Source: Actinopolymorpha pittospori (lineage in GTDB: Bacteria; Actinomycetota; Actinomycetes; Propionibacteriales; Actinopolymorphaceae). From it: a stretch of 64,000 bases of DNA. Location of the stretch: positions 1,860,001 through 1,924,000 of the forward strand of contig NZ_JADBEM010000001.1 in assembly GCF_014873875.1 (NCBI RefSeq). Reading direction: 5' to 3'. Shown here piece after piece: positions 34,937-43,514 of this stretch. Positions within the stretch are counted from its first letter, which is position 1, and every line of letters starts with the position of its first letter. The translations under genes were made by a program, and so were the position numbers. The notes beneath the pieces are model-generated. The model was not told the DNA's origin, ran no database searches, and worked only from the letters and a program-made list of their open reading frames with translations.

Positions 34937-35380
34937 TCACGAGCTGAGGTTGGCCCGGATCTGGGTCAGAGCCTCCAGTAACTGCCGACGCTGGGCGTCA
35001 CCGAGGCCGGCGAGCGCCCGGTCGGACAGGGCACGCATCTCGGCGTCGAGGATCGTGCGCAGCGTGCGTCCGCGCTCGGTGAGGTGGATGCGCACCAGCC
35101 GCCGATCGTGCAGGTCGGGCTCGCGGGTGACCAGCCCGGCCGCCTCCATCCGGATCGCGGCCCGGGTCACCGTGGGGGTGGCCAGGCCGAGCCGGCGGGC
35201 GAGCTCACCCGGCGCGAGCCCGTCCTCCTCCCAGAGCGCCATGAGAAGGAACTGCTGACCGTCGCGGACGCCGTGCCGGCGGTAGGAGACGTCGGCGGCT
35301 TCGGCGAGGGCCCGCTTCGTCGCCCAGAAGACAGCCTGGAACCCGTCGGTCGGCCACTGGCTCGGCGTCTCCTCGCTCAC
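34937..35380 (-). CDS. MarR family transcriptional regulator
   Basis: 147 residues from GTG 35380; the 275-residue frame upstream of it lies over the MocR gene and is not coding. Winged helix: LAPGELARRLGLATPTVTRAAIRMEAAGLVTREPDLHDRRLVRIHLTERG. The dimerisation helices flank it. Length and motifs are standard MarR. Its target is not clear; the VOC gene converges on it, and a MocR-type gene lies just upstream on the same strand. Confidence 0.85.
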   Translation of the reverse strand: MSEETPSQWPTDGFQAVFWATKRALAEAADVSYRRHGVRDGQQFLLMALWEEDGLAPGELARRLGLATPTVTRAAIRMEAAGLVTREPDLHDRRLVRIHLTERGRTLRTILDAEMRALSDRALAGLGDAQRRQLLEALTQIRANLSS

Positions 35381-35427
35381 GGCGCCATTGTCCTCCACGC
35401 TGGGTTCCCCGGTCAGCGCCGGACGGC

Positions 35428-36942
35428 TCAGTCCAGAGCGGAGGCCGGCTCCCGGGTGCCCGCGGTCCGGATCGTCTCCTCGGCGCCGACCGTCGACGCC
35501 GCTGCCGACGCTGTCGACGCCGCCGCTGCCGCCCTCAGCGCGGCGGCGAGCCGCTCGACGGCGGGGACGACCGCGCTGTCGGGCAGGTTGCCGTACCCGA
35601 GGACCAGCGCCGGAGTGGCCGGATCCGGCCGCATCCGGTAGCCGTCCAGGTCGGCGACCCGGACGCCGTGCGTCTCGGCGCGGGCCACCACGGCGGCCGC
35701 CGGGACGGCCGGGACCAGCCGCAGGACGAGGTGTAGTCCGGCCGCCGCGCCGGACAGCGTGCACCCGGGCAGGTTGGCCTCGAGGGCGGAGACGAGCGCG
35801 TCGCGGCGGTGCCGGTACCGCTGCCGGGCGGCGCGCAGGTGCCGGTCGTAGCCACCCACCTCGACGAACGCGGCGAGCGCGAGTTGGTCGAGCACCGGCG
35901 GACCGGCCGGCGCGCGTTCCGGCGCGGCGCGCAGGGCGTGCGTCCAGCGCCCGGGCGTCACCATCCAGCCGATCCCGAGGGCGGGTGACAGCGTCTTGGA
36001 CAGGGAACCGAACAGCGCGACCCGGTCCGGGTCCGCGCCCTGCAGGGTTCCGACCGGCCGCCGGTCGTAGCGGAACTCGGCGTCGTAGTCGTCCTCGAGC
36101 ACCACGCCGTCGACGTCACGGGCCCAGGCGAGCAGGGCGGCGCGGCGTTCGGGCCCGAGCACCACACCGGTGGGGAACTGGTGGGCCGGCGTGACCAGTG
36201 CAGCGCGTACGTCGGTCCGGCGTACCAGCTCCTCCACCCGCAGGCCGTGGTCGTCGACCGGGATGCCGACGGGTTCGAGGCCGACTCGCTCCAGTGCCTG
36301 CCGCAGCCGCGTCCAGCCCGGGTCCTCGACCGCGATCCGGGTGTGGCCCTCGGCGCGCAGGACGCGGCCGAGCTGGGTCACGCCGTCGGTGACTCCGGTG
36401 GTGACCGCGACCTCCGTGGCCGTCGTGTGGGTGCCCCGGCAGCGTCGCAGGTAGTCGGTGAGCATGTCGCGCAGCCGTTCGGTGCCGCCGAGCGGTGGAT
36501 AGCCGAGTTGGTCGTAGGGCATGGTCGACAGCTGGGCGCGGATCGCCTCCGCCCAGCGGCGGCGCGGGAAGGCCCGCAGGTCGGGGAGTCCGGGAGCGAG
36601 GTCGTAGGGCGTCGGTGTGGGCGGCGTCGACGGTGCCGCCGTGGTGGCCCGGCCGCGGGGTGGTTCGGAACGTTCCACGGCCCGAACGACGGTGGCCGAC
36701 CCCGTCCTGGCGGTGAGGTAGCCCTCGGCGACGAGTTGCTCGTAGGCCTGGGTGACGACCCATCGCGAACAGCCGAGATCGAGCGCCAGCGTCCGGCTCG
36801 GAGGGAGCGCGCTGCCCGGGCCGAGTCGCCCCGAGCGGATGGCCTGGCGCAGAGCGCGGGACAGGCGCTCGTGGAGCGGGCCGGTGCCCTGTTCGATGTC
36901 CAGCAGGGTGTCCCAGGCGAGTTTGGCTCGGGGAGGCGGCAC
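35428..36942 (-). CDS. MocR/PdxR-type regulator (GntR + aminotransferase)
   Basis: 504 residues. The GntR winged helix (~15-85) has GPLHERLSRALRQAIRSGRLGPGSALPPSRTLALDLG. An aminotransferase class I fold with PLP-binding motif SLSKTLSPALGIGWM (Lys Schiff base) and DGVVLEDDYDAEFRYD follows. MocR proteins control PLP synthesis or amino-acid genes (PdxR, GabR, TauR). No pdx or gab genes are in the window. The C-terminus is extended by an Ala/Ser-rich tail. It is divergent from the ABC exporter, with a strong inverted repeat between them. Confidence 0.88.
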   Translation of the reverse strand: MPPPRAKLAWDTLLDIEQGTGPLHERLSRALRQAIRSGRLGPGSALPPSRTLALDLGCSRWVVTQAYEQLVAEGYLTARTGSATVVRAVERSEPPRGRATTAAPSTPPTPTPYDLAPGLPDLRAFPRRRWAEAIRAQLSTMPYDQLGYPPLGGTERLRDMLTDYLRRCRGTHTTATEVAVTTGVTDGVTQLGRVLRAEGHTRIAVEDPGWTRLRQALERVGLEPVGIPVDDHGLRVEELVRRTDVRAALVTPAHQFPTGVVLGPERRAALLAWARDVDGVVLEDDYDAEFRYDRRPVGTLQGADPDRVALFGSLSKTLSPALGIGWMVTPGRWTHALRAAPERAPAGPPVLDQLALAAFVEVGGYDRHLRAARQRYRHRRDALVSALEANLPGCTLSGAAAGLHLVLRLVPAVPAAAVVARAETHGVRVADLDGYRMRPDPATPALVLGYGNLPDSAVVPAVERLAAALRAAAAASTASAAASTVGAEETIRTAGTREPASALD

Positions 36943-37128
36943 GTTGCCGGATCGTACGCGCGGGCCAATTCACCAGCCAACCCGGCGACCACGTCGCGGG
37001 CGGCCTGCGCCGACAGGCGTCCGCTCGACGTTCCTGTCAACCGATCGGTGGATGGGTGGACACCGTTCGACGGAGCCCGACATCCACCCGCGCAGCTGCC
37101 GATGAGCGCCGTTCGGGCGATCCGCCGA

Positions 37129-37159
37129 GGCCCTGTCCAGACCGAGACTGGACAGGGCC
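37129..37159. promoter_or_regulatory. perfect 12-bp inverted repeat upstream of ABC exporter
   Basis: GGCCCTGTCCAG (37129-37140) and CTGGACAGGGCC (37148-37159) with a 7-nt centre ACCGAGA. It lies 47 bases before the ATPase ATG in the divergent region with the MocR gene, so it may be an operator for MocR or for the LuxR-type regulator downstream, or a 5'-UTR hairpin. Confidence 0.4.
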
Positions 37160-37206
37160 GCGGGACGTGTCGACGGATCGCGGGAATGACGAGAGAACGG
37201 ACGAAC

Positions 37207-38115
37207 ATGCCGGTCATCGAGGTGACGGAGCTACACAAGGCCTACGGCGAGAAGGTCGCCGTGGACGACGTGTCGTTGACGGTCGAGCAGGGCGAGATCT
37301 TCGGGATCCTCGGTCCCAACGGCGCCGGGAAGACCACGACGGTCGAATGCGTCGCGGGCCTGCGGCACCCCGACAGCGGCGAGATCCGGGTGCTCGGACT
37401 GGACCCGCGACACGACCGGGAGGAGCTGCGGAACCGGCTCGGCTGCCAGTTGCAGGAGAGCGAGCTGCCCGGCCAGCTCAGGGTGGCGGAGGCGCTGGAG
37501 CTGTACAGCTCCTTCTACCGCAACCCCGCCGACTGGCGGTCCCTGATGGCCGACCTCGGGCTCACCGAGAAGCGCGACACCCCCTTCAAGAAGCTCTCCG
37601 GCGGGCAGAAGCAGCGCCTGTCCATCGCCCTGGCCCTGGTCGGCAACCCCGAGATCGCCGTCCTCGACGAGCTGACCACCGGACTGGACCCACAGGCCCG
37701 GCGCGACACCTGGAACCTGATCGAGCAGATCCGGGTGCGCGGCGTCACGATCCTGCTGGTCACCCACTTCATGGAGGAGGCGGAGCGGCTCTGTGACCGC
37801 CTCGCGGTGATCGACTCCGGCCGGGTCGTGGCCGTCGACACCCCCGCGGGCCTGGTGGCCCTGGTGAACGACGAGCAGCGGATCAGGTTCCGCCCGTCGG
37901 TTCCGGTGTCCGACGAGCTGTTCACCGATCTGCCCGAGGTGAGTGACGTGACCCGGGCCGGCAACCACATCACGATCACCGGCACCGGAAACGTGCTGGC
38001 CGCGGTGACCTCGGTGCTCGCCCGCAACCAGGTCGTCGCCCTCGAACTCCGGGTCGATCAGGCCAGCCTCGACGACGCGTTCGTCGAGCTGACCGGTCGC
38101 AGCCTGAACGCCTGA
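37207..38115 (+). CDS. ABC-2 exporter ATP-binding protein
   Basis: 302 residues from ATG 37207 (a 7-codon longer start exists at 37186). Walker A GPNGAGKTTT, Q-loop CQLQESELP, signature LSGGQKQRLS, Walker B IAVLDELTTGLDP, in which the usual Asp-Glu-Pro is replaced by Asp-Glu-Leu-Thr (still has the catalytic Glu), and H-loop VTHFMEEAERL. The C-terminal ~60 residues are the usual regulatory extension. First gene of an operon with permease, histidine kinase and response regulator, suggesting an antimicrobial- or stress-responsive exporter. Confidence 0.9.
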   Translation: MPVIEVTELHKAYGEKVAVDDVSLTVEQGEIFGILGPNGAGKTTTVECVAGLRHPDSGEIRVLGLDPRHDREELRNRLGCQLQESELPGQLRVAEALELYSSFYRNPADWRSLMADLGLTEKRDTPFKKLSGGQKQRLSIALALVGNPEIAVLDELTTGLDPQARRDTWNLIEQIRVRGVTILLVTHFMEEAERLCDRLAVIDSGRVVAVDTPAGLVALVNDEQRIRFRPSVPVSDELFTDLPEVSDVTRAGNHITITGTGNVLAAVTSVLARNQVVALELRVDQASLDDAFVELTGRSLNA

Positions 38116-38133
38116 ACCCAGGAGAAGGAACTC

Positions 38134-38868
38134 ATGACCGCTCTTGCCAAACTGACCGCCGTCGAGGCGAAGCTGTTCCTCCGGGAGGGCGCGACGGCCT
38201 TCTTCGGCATCGCCTTCCCCTCACTTCTTCTCGTCGTCCTCGGGCTCATCCCGGCCCTGCGCGAGTCCAGCAAGGACTTCGGTGGCCTGCGTTTCATCGA
38301 CATCTTCGTCCCGTCGCTGGTCGTCCTGACCCTGGCGGTCCTGGCGGTGAACACGATGCCTACCCGCCTCACGACCTACCGGGAGAAGGGGATCCTGCGC
38401 CGCCTGTCGACCACGCCGGTCCACCCCGGCAAGCTGCTCACCGCGCAGGTGCTGATCAACTGCGTGGCGGCGCTGGTGGCCATCGCACTGTTGGTCGCGG
38501 TGGGCAGGATCGTCTTCGACGTTCCTCTGCCCCACCACCTGTTCGGCTTCGTGGCTGCCGTGGTCGTCGGCGGCGGGTCGATGTTCGCCCTGGGCCTGCT
38601 GGCCGCGGCGACGGCGCCCACGGCCAGGTCGGTGGCCCTGATCGCGCTTCCGATCTATTTCGTCTGCATGTTCTTCGGCGGGGTGTTCCTTCCCCGGATC
38701 ATGCTGCCGGACCTGGTTGTCACGATCGGCTCCTACACTCCGCCGGGGGTGCAGGCGCTCCAGGACGCCTGGACGGGCGCCGGTCCGCAGCCTCTGCAGC
38801 TGGTGATAATGGCGGCGGTCGCCGCGGCCGCGGGCCTGGTCGCCGCCCGGATCTTCCGCTGGGAGTGA
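38134..38868 (+). CDS. ABC-2 type permease
   Basis: 244 residues, six membrane helices, ATG after AGGAGAAGGA. Features: LRESSKDFGGLRFIDIFVPSLVVLTLAVLAVNTMPTRLTTYREKGILRRLSTTPVHPGKLLTAQ (coupling helix after helix 2) and the MLPDLVVTIGSYTPPGVQALQDAW segment before the last helix. Partner of the preceding ATPase. Confidence 0.88.
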   Translation: MTALAKLTAVEAKLFLREGATAFFGIAFPSLLLVVLGLIPALRESSKDFGGLRFIDIFVPSLVVLTLAVLAVNTMPTRLTTYREKGILRRLSTTPVHPGKLLTAQVLINCVAALVAIALLVAVGRIVFDVPLPHHLFGFVAAVVVGGGSMFALGLLAAATAPTARSVALIALPIYFVCMFFGGVFLPRIMLPDLVVTIGSYTPPGVQALQDAWTGAGPQPLQLVIMAAVAAAAGLVAARIFRWE

Positions 38869-38905
38869 GAGCGCGACCAGCGGAACGTCGAAGGAACCGG
38901 AGTAC

Positions 38906-40390
38906 GTGGACGGACTGAGCGGGCTGATCGGCCCAGGTGGATCGAGTGGACCGGGTGGACCGGGTGGAGTGGCGGGGGGACCGCCCGGCCCGGGTGGACC
39001 GAACGGAGTGGACATGGGCTGCACCGTGGGAGGCACACCGGTGCCTGGAACGGGTATCCCGCCGCAGGGGCCGCCCAAGCTCCCCCTCGGGGCGCCGACG
39101 CCGCCCCGCCGAAGCCGGCTGGCGAGGAGGCTGGCCGCCTTCGAGAACATGGAGCAGCCCGCCTACGCGGCGATCCCCTACTTCCTCCTCGTCTTCTCGA
39201 TCATCGCCACTCTGCTCCAGACGGGCGGATCCGTGCCGCTGCCCGTCCTCGGGTTCACCCTCCTGACCGCGGCGTGGATCTTCTTCCTGGTGACCATCCG
39301 CCCGCACCGGGTCCGCAGGCCAGTCTGGGGCCTGGTCTACTACGCGGGCCTGATCCTGCTGACCGGCATCCTGGTCGTTATCGCCCCATGGTTCGGGATC
39401 TTCGCCTGGCTCGGATACCTGCACGGCCTGATGTTCCTCACCGGGCGGTGGCGGTTCGCCGGTGTCGTGGCGACGGCGGTCGTGAACGCGATGTCCCAGG
39501 TCGGAGGCGGCGTTCCGCGGTTCGACGGGACCTACCTGGCGGGGTTCGCGGCGCTCTTCGTGGTCAATCTGGGTCTCGCCGGGACGCTCTCCTACTTCGC
39601 CCTGGCGGCCGAACGCCAGAACGAGGAGCGCGTGACGACCATCACCGAGCTGGCCGAGACCAACCGGAAACTCCAGGAGGCGATGGCCGAGAACGCCGGT
39701 CTCCACGCGCAGCTGCTCGCGCAGGCACGCGAGGCCGGCATCCTGGACGAGCGGCAGCGGATGGCCCGCGAGATCCACGACACCCTCGCCCAGGGGTTGA
39801 CCGGGATCATCACCCAGCTCCAGGCCGCCCAGCAGGCCGGGTACGAAGGTGTCGGCTGGCAGCGCCACATCGACAACGCGACCCACCTGGCCCGGGAGAG
39901 CCTGTCGGAGGCGCGGCGTTCGGTCCAGGCGATCCGGCCCGAGGCGCTGGAGACCGCCCGGCTCCCGGAGGCGCTCGCCGAGGTGGCCGAACGTTGGTCG
40001 GGCCGCAACTCCGTCGTCGCCGAGGTCACCACCACCGGCACGCCCAGACCGCTGCACCCCGAGGTGGAGATGGCCCTGTTGCGGACCGCGCAGGAGGCGT
40101 TGGCCAACGTCGCCAAGCATGCGCAGGCCTCCCGGGTCGGTCTCACCCTCTCCTACATGGAGGACGTCGTGACCCTGGACGTACGAGACGACGGTGTGGG
40201 CTTCGTGCCCGACCGTTCGAACCAGACCGGACCCGTCGGGCCGAACGGCGCGGACGGGCACTTCGGCCTGACCACGATGCGCCAGCGGGTGCAGCGGCTG
40301 GCCGGACACTTCGAGATCGAGTCCGAGCCCGGCGGCGGCACCGCCCTGTCGGCCGTCGTCCCGGCGATCGCGGCGCGAGGTGCCGAGTGA
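38906..40390 (+). CDS. sensor histidine kinase with Gly/Pro-rich N-terminus
   Basis: 494 residues from GTG 38906. The first ~75 residues are unusually Gly/Pro-rich (GPGG and PGPGG runs) with one Cys. About five or six hydrophobic helices (~88-235), a coiled coil, and the HisKA_3 phosphoacceptor MAREIHDTLAQGLTG (His ~291) follow. The ATPase domain has N-box QEALANVAKHAQAS and GVGFVPD... GHFGLTTM. It shares a GTGA junction with the LuxR regulator and follows the ABC exporter, resembling systems where the exporter and kinase respond to the same compound. Stimulus unknown. Confidence 0.87.
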   Translation: MDGLSGLIGPGGSSGPGGPGGVAGGPPGPGGPNGVDMGCTVGGTPVPGTGIPPQGPPKLPLGAPTPPRRSRLARRLAAFENMEQPAYAAIPYFLLVFSIIATLLQTGGSVPLPVLGFTLLTAAWIFFLVTIRPHRVRRPVWGLVYYAGLILLTGILVVIAPWFGIFAWLGYLHGLMFLTGRWRFAGVVATAVVNAMSQVGGGVPRFDGTYLAGFAALFVVNLGLAGTLSYFALAAERQNEERVTTITELAETNRKLQEAMAENAGLHAQLLAQAREAGILDERQRMAREIHDTLAQGLTGIITQLQAAQQAGYEGVGWQRHIDNATHLARESLSEARRSVQAIRPEALETARLPEALAEVAERWSGRNSVVAEVTTTGTPRPLHPEVEMALLRTAQEALANVAKHAQASRVGLTLSYMEDVVTLDVRDDGVGFVPDRSNQTGPVGPNGADGHFGLTTMRQRVQRLAGHFEIESEPGGGTALSAVVPAIAARGAE

Positions 40391-41055
40391 GCGACCCAGG
40401 GGGGAACGCCGGCACCGAGCCGATCCGGTTGCTCATCGTCGACGACCATCCGGTCGTGCGTGACGGACTGGACGGCATGTTCAGCGGCGACCCGCGTTTC
40501 GAGGTGCTCGGCCAGGCCGCCGACGGTTCCCAGGCCGTGAGCCGGGTGGAGGCGCTTCGGCCCGACGTCGTGCTGATGGACCTGCGGATGCCGGTCATGG
40601 ACGGCGTCACCGCCATCTCGCATCTGGTGGAGCGGAAGCTGCCGGTGCGCGTCCTGGTCCTCACGACCTACGACACCGACAGCGACGTGGTGGCCGCGAT
40701 CGAGGCCGGTGCGACCGGCTACCTCCTCAAGGACGCGCCACGGGAGGAGCTGTTCCGCGCGGTGATCGCCGCCGCGCGCGGCGAGGCGGTGCTCTCCCCG
40801 GCGGTGGCGACCCGGCTGCTCGGCCAGGTACGCCAACCGGCGCGGGAACCACTCAGCCAACGGGAGCTGAAGGTGCTCGGGTTGATCGCCCGCGGCTCCA
40901 CCAACCGCGAGGCCGCGGCGCGACTGTTCATCAGCGAGGCCACCGTCAAGACCCATCTGCTGCACATCTACGCCAAGCTCGGCGTCAACGACCGCGCCGC
41001 GGCCGTGGCGACCGCCTTCGAACGGGGACTCCTCACCCCCGGCCGGGGTGCCTGA
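40387..41055 (+). CDS. NarL/LuxR-type response regulator
   Basis: 222 residues. The receiver has LLIVDDHPVVRDGL (acidic pocket), phosphoacceptor Asp65 (VVLMDLRMPVMDG), and a Lys in GYLLKD. LuxR HTH: LSQRELKVLGLIARGSTNREAAARLFISEATVKTHLLHIYAKLGVNDR. GTG 40387 overlaps the kinase stop. The last five codons (PGRGA) fall into the first copy of a 16-bp tandem repeat. Confidence 0.9.
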   Translation: MSDPGGNAGTEPIRLLIVDDHPVVRDGLDGMFSGDPRFEVLGQAADGSQAVSRVEALRPDVVLMDLRMPVMDGVTAISHLVERKLPVRVLVLTTYDTDSDVVAAIEAGATGYLLKDAPREELFRAVIAAARGEAVLSPAVATRLLGQVRQPAREPLSQRELKVLGLIARGSTNREAAARLFISEATVKTHLLHIYAKLGVNDRAAAVATAFERGLLTPGRGA

Positions 41056-41120
41056 CGGCCGGGGTGCCTGACGGCCGGGGTGCCTGACGGCCGGGGTGCC
41101 TGACGGCCGGGGTGCTTGAC
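41041..41120. repeat. five 16-bp tandem repeats after the response regulator
   Basis: Unit GGCCGGGGTGCCTGAC occurs at 41041, 41057, 41073, 41089 and 41105 (last copy with one change, CTTGAC). The first copy contains the regulator's stop codon; the rest are non-coding between converging genes. Confidence 0.9.
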
Positions 41121-41166
41121 GCCGGAACGCTTCGGCGCCGGCACCCCACGCCGGTCCTTGCCTCGT

Positions 41167-42333
41167 TCAGGCGGCGGCCAGCACTCTCGGTGCCGGCGCG
41201 CCGGCGGCCAGATGCGCGGCCTGCCGCGCACTCGCCAAGGTCACCTCACTCAGCAGTCCCGGTGCGGCCACCTGGTCACCGACGAGGTAGATGCCCTCGC
41301 CGCGGTCGATGGCCGGCCGGTCCCGCCAGGTCGTGCCCGGCAGGTCGAGCGCGCCGGTCCGACCCAGCGCGACGGCGCTGCGGTGCCAGGTCTTCCGCTC
41401 GCGCCAGTCCGGCAGGGCCAGGTCGAGCATCGCCTCCAGCCGAACCAGCGCCGCCTGCTTGGACTCGCCCGCCGGAGCGGGCATGTGCGCCTGGATCAGG
41501 GAGTGTCCCTCCGGCGCGACCGTCGGGTCGGGGCTGCTGAAGCGCTCCAGGAAGCCGGCCTCGTCCAGGTCGAAGACGAGGTAGGCGTCACCCGGATGCC
41601 GACGGACGCCGAGGTCGAGCAGCGTGGTCCGGCCGCTCTCCCAGGTCAGCGACGGGTCGCCCAGCAGCCGTCCGGCCGCCTCGAGCGAGGTCGCCACGAT
41701 CACCGGGGTCGTGGTCGGCAGGGTGTCGACCCGGGCGCCGGTCTCGATCCGGACGCCGACCTTGCGGGCGTGGGCGGCGAGTCGGTCGACACCCGCCTGC
41801 CAGCCGCCGACGACGTACCGGGAAGCGGGATACCCGGGCCGGCTGACCCGCAGGAACCGCTCCCAGACGAACGCCGCGGAGAGCCGGCCCGGATCGGCGT
41901 CGAACGCCACCACCCCCATCATCCTGGCGATCGCCCGCGCCGCCTCCGCCCCGAACATCCTGCTCGCCCACGAGGTGAAGTCCTGGTCGACCGGAGCGCG
42001 CAGTCGCCGCCTGGTCGCCGGCCCGGCGACCGCCCGTGGCGGCAGGGCCCGCAGTCGCCCGCCGTGCCGGAACCGCAGCCGGCGCACCTCACCGAGCGGA
42101 ACCCGCCGGGCCGGGGTGACGAGGCCGCGTTCGACCAGCCACGACCAGTGCGGCCCGTCGCAGTAGAAGACGTGCGGGCCGTCGTTCGCGACGTAGGGGC
42201 CCTGCGTGGAACGCGCCCGGCCGCCCAGGGTCCGGTGCGCCTCGAACAACTCGACCTGCGCCCCGGCCTCCGCCGCGGCCACGGCGGCGACCAGGCCACC
42301 GAGCCCTCCGCCGATCACTGTCACCTTCGTCAT
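41167..42333 (-). CDS. FAD-dependent amine oxidase/phytoene-desaturase-like oxidoreductase
   Basis: 388 residues from ATG 42333. The N-terminal dinucleotide fold VTVIGGGLGGLVAAVAAAEAGAQVELFEAHRTLGGRARS is the FAD motif plus the GGRA extension of the protoporphyrinogen-oxidase/phytoene-desaturase family. The C-terminal GIYLVGDQVAAPGLLSEVTLASARQAA is the second FAD motif. Substrate unknown. It lies downstream of the ECF41-type sigma gene on the same strand, and its promoter region contains the ECF41-type sequence TGTCACG-N16-CGTC, so it is the likely sigma-dependent partner. Confidence 0.85.
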   Translation of the reverse strand: MTKVTVIGGGLGGLVAAVAAAEAGAQVELFEAHRTLGGRARSTQGPYVANDGPHVFYCDGPHWSWLVERGLVTPARRVPLGEVRRLRFRHGGRLRALPPRAVAGPATRRRLRAPVDQDFTSWASRMFGAEAARAIARMMGVVAFDADPGRLSAAFVWERFLRVSRPGYPASRYVVGGWQAGVDRLAAHARKVGVRIETGARVDTLPTTTPVIVATSLEAAGRLLGDPSLTWESGRTTLLDLGVRRHPGDAYLVFDLDEAGFLERFSSPDPTVAPEGHSLIQAHMPAPAGESKQAALVRLEAMLDLALPDWRERKTWHRSAVALGRTGALDLPGTTWRDRPAIDRGEGIYLVGDQVAAPGLLSEVTLASARQAAHLAAGAPAPRVLAAA

Positions 42334-42390
42334 GGTGGTCCCTCTCGTCCGTTTCGGTCGGGGACCGCGCGGTGCGGTCGTCACGGGCAC

Positions 42391-42417
42391 GACGAGGAAG
42401 ACCGCCCGGCCGTGACA
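42391..42417 (-). promoter_or_regulatory. putative ECF41-type promoter for the FAD oxidoreductase
   Basis: Read on the minus strand, TGTCACG (42417-42411) is followed after 16 bases by CGTC (42394-42391), matching as I remember it the -35 TGTCACA / -10 CGTC pattern described for ECF41 sigma factors. The site is about 58 bases upstream of the oxidoreductase ATG and 28 bases past the sigma gene stop. No matching sequence was seen upstream of the sigma gene itself. Confidence 0.5.
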
Positions 42418-42444
42418 TCGCGTGCTCCCGCGCCGACGTGACCG

Positions 42445-43383
42445 TCACCACAGGTCGATCGGGACACCCACCTCGGAGACGTCGTCCAGCGCGGTCAGCT
42501 TCTCCGGGTTGGCGAGGAGATGGATCCGGGTGATCGTCGTGCCGCTGACGTCGAGCGCGATGACGGTGTTGGGCTCGCCGTGTGAGGTGACGACCAACGC
42601 CACCTGGCCGTTGACGGTAGCGAGGTAGGCGCGCGCCTCCGGCGGCGGCTGCTGCGCGATGCTGGCGAGGAACCGGGCCACCTTGTCGGCACCGAGAATG
42701 AGGCGCCGGGGTGCCTTCTGCACACCGCCACCGTCGCTGTGCAGGGCCACGTCGGGAGCGAGTAGCCGCATGAGTCCCTCGACGTCGCCGGATCCGCACG
42801 CGGCCAGGAACCGCTGGGTCGCGTCCCGCTGCGTCGTCTGGTCGGCGTCGAACCGCGGCCGCCGCGCCTCCACGTGCTGCCGGGCCCGCCTCGCGAGCTG
42901 GCGTACGGCGTCCTCGGCCCGGCCGATCACCTCGCCGATCTCGGCGTAGGAGAAGCCGAACGCCTCCCGCAGGACGAACACGGCCCGCTCCAGCGGCGAC
43001 AGGGTCTCCAGGACCACGAGCATCGCGAACGACACCGAGTCGGCGAGCGCGACGTCGTCCGCGATGTCCGGCGTGGTGAGGATGGGCTCCGGCAGCCAGG
43101 GCCCGACGTAGGTCTCGCGCCGGTGCTGGGCGCTGCGGAGCCGGTCGACGGCCAGCCGGGTCACGACCCGGATGAGGTAGGCGCGGGTGTCGAGCACCTC
43201 GGCGTGGTCGACCTCCCGCCACCGCAGCCACGCGTCCTGGACGACGTCCTCGGCGTCGGCGGCCCGTCCGAGCACGCGGTAGGCGACCCCGAAGAGCAGG
43301 TCACGCTCGGCGTCGAAGGCTGCCGTCGGATCCTGGTCGGCACCGGACCGTGCCGCCTGCTGGTCGCCCTGTCGTCCGGCCAT
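42445..43383 (-). CDS. ECF41-type RNA polymerase sigma factor (SigJ-like) with SnoaL-like C-terminus
   Basis: 312 residues from ATG 43383. Region 2 contains AAFDAERDLLFGVAYRVLGRAADAEDVVQDAWLRW; region 4 contains LSPLERAVFVLREAFGFSYAEIGEVIGRAEDAVRQLARRAR. Between them is WLPEP, and after region 4 comes a SnoaL-like domain (~200-312) with DGGGVQKA. These two motifs are the ECF41 hallmarks; the C-terminal domain takes the place of an anti-sigma factor and modulates activity. The neighbouring oxidoreductase is the expected type of partner (oxidoreductases, epimerases and decarboxylases occur). Confidence 0.88.
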   Translation of the reverse strand: MAGRQGDQQAARSGADQDPTAAFDAERDLLFGVAYRVLGRAADAEDVVQDAWLRWREVDHAEVLDTRAYLIRVVTRLAVDRLRSAQHRRETYVGPWLPEPILTTPDIADDVALADSVSFAMLVVLETLSPLERAVFVLREAFGFSYAEIGEVIGRAEDAVRQLARRARQHVEARRPRFDADQTTQRDATQRFLAACGSGDVEGLMRLLAPDVALHSDGGGVQKAPRRLILGADKVARFLASIAQQPPPEARAYLATVNGQVALVVTSHGEPNTVIALDVSGTTITRIHLLANPEKLTALDDVSEVGVPIDLW

Positions 43384-43514
43384 GGTCGTCTCCCGCCGTC
43401 CCTCGCCCCGAGGCCTCGGTCGTGCACCTGCGGAAGCACACATCTACCAGACGCGGGGGCCCTGGGACACCAGGAGCCGCCGAACCCTACGACGTCGACC
43501 CTCCCGGCGGACCG

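Noticed and set aside
41041..41120. CRISPR-like repeats
   Set aside because: Units are 16 bp and contiguous, without spacers; simple tandem repeat.
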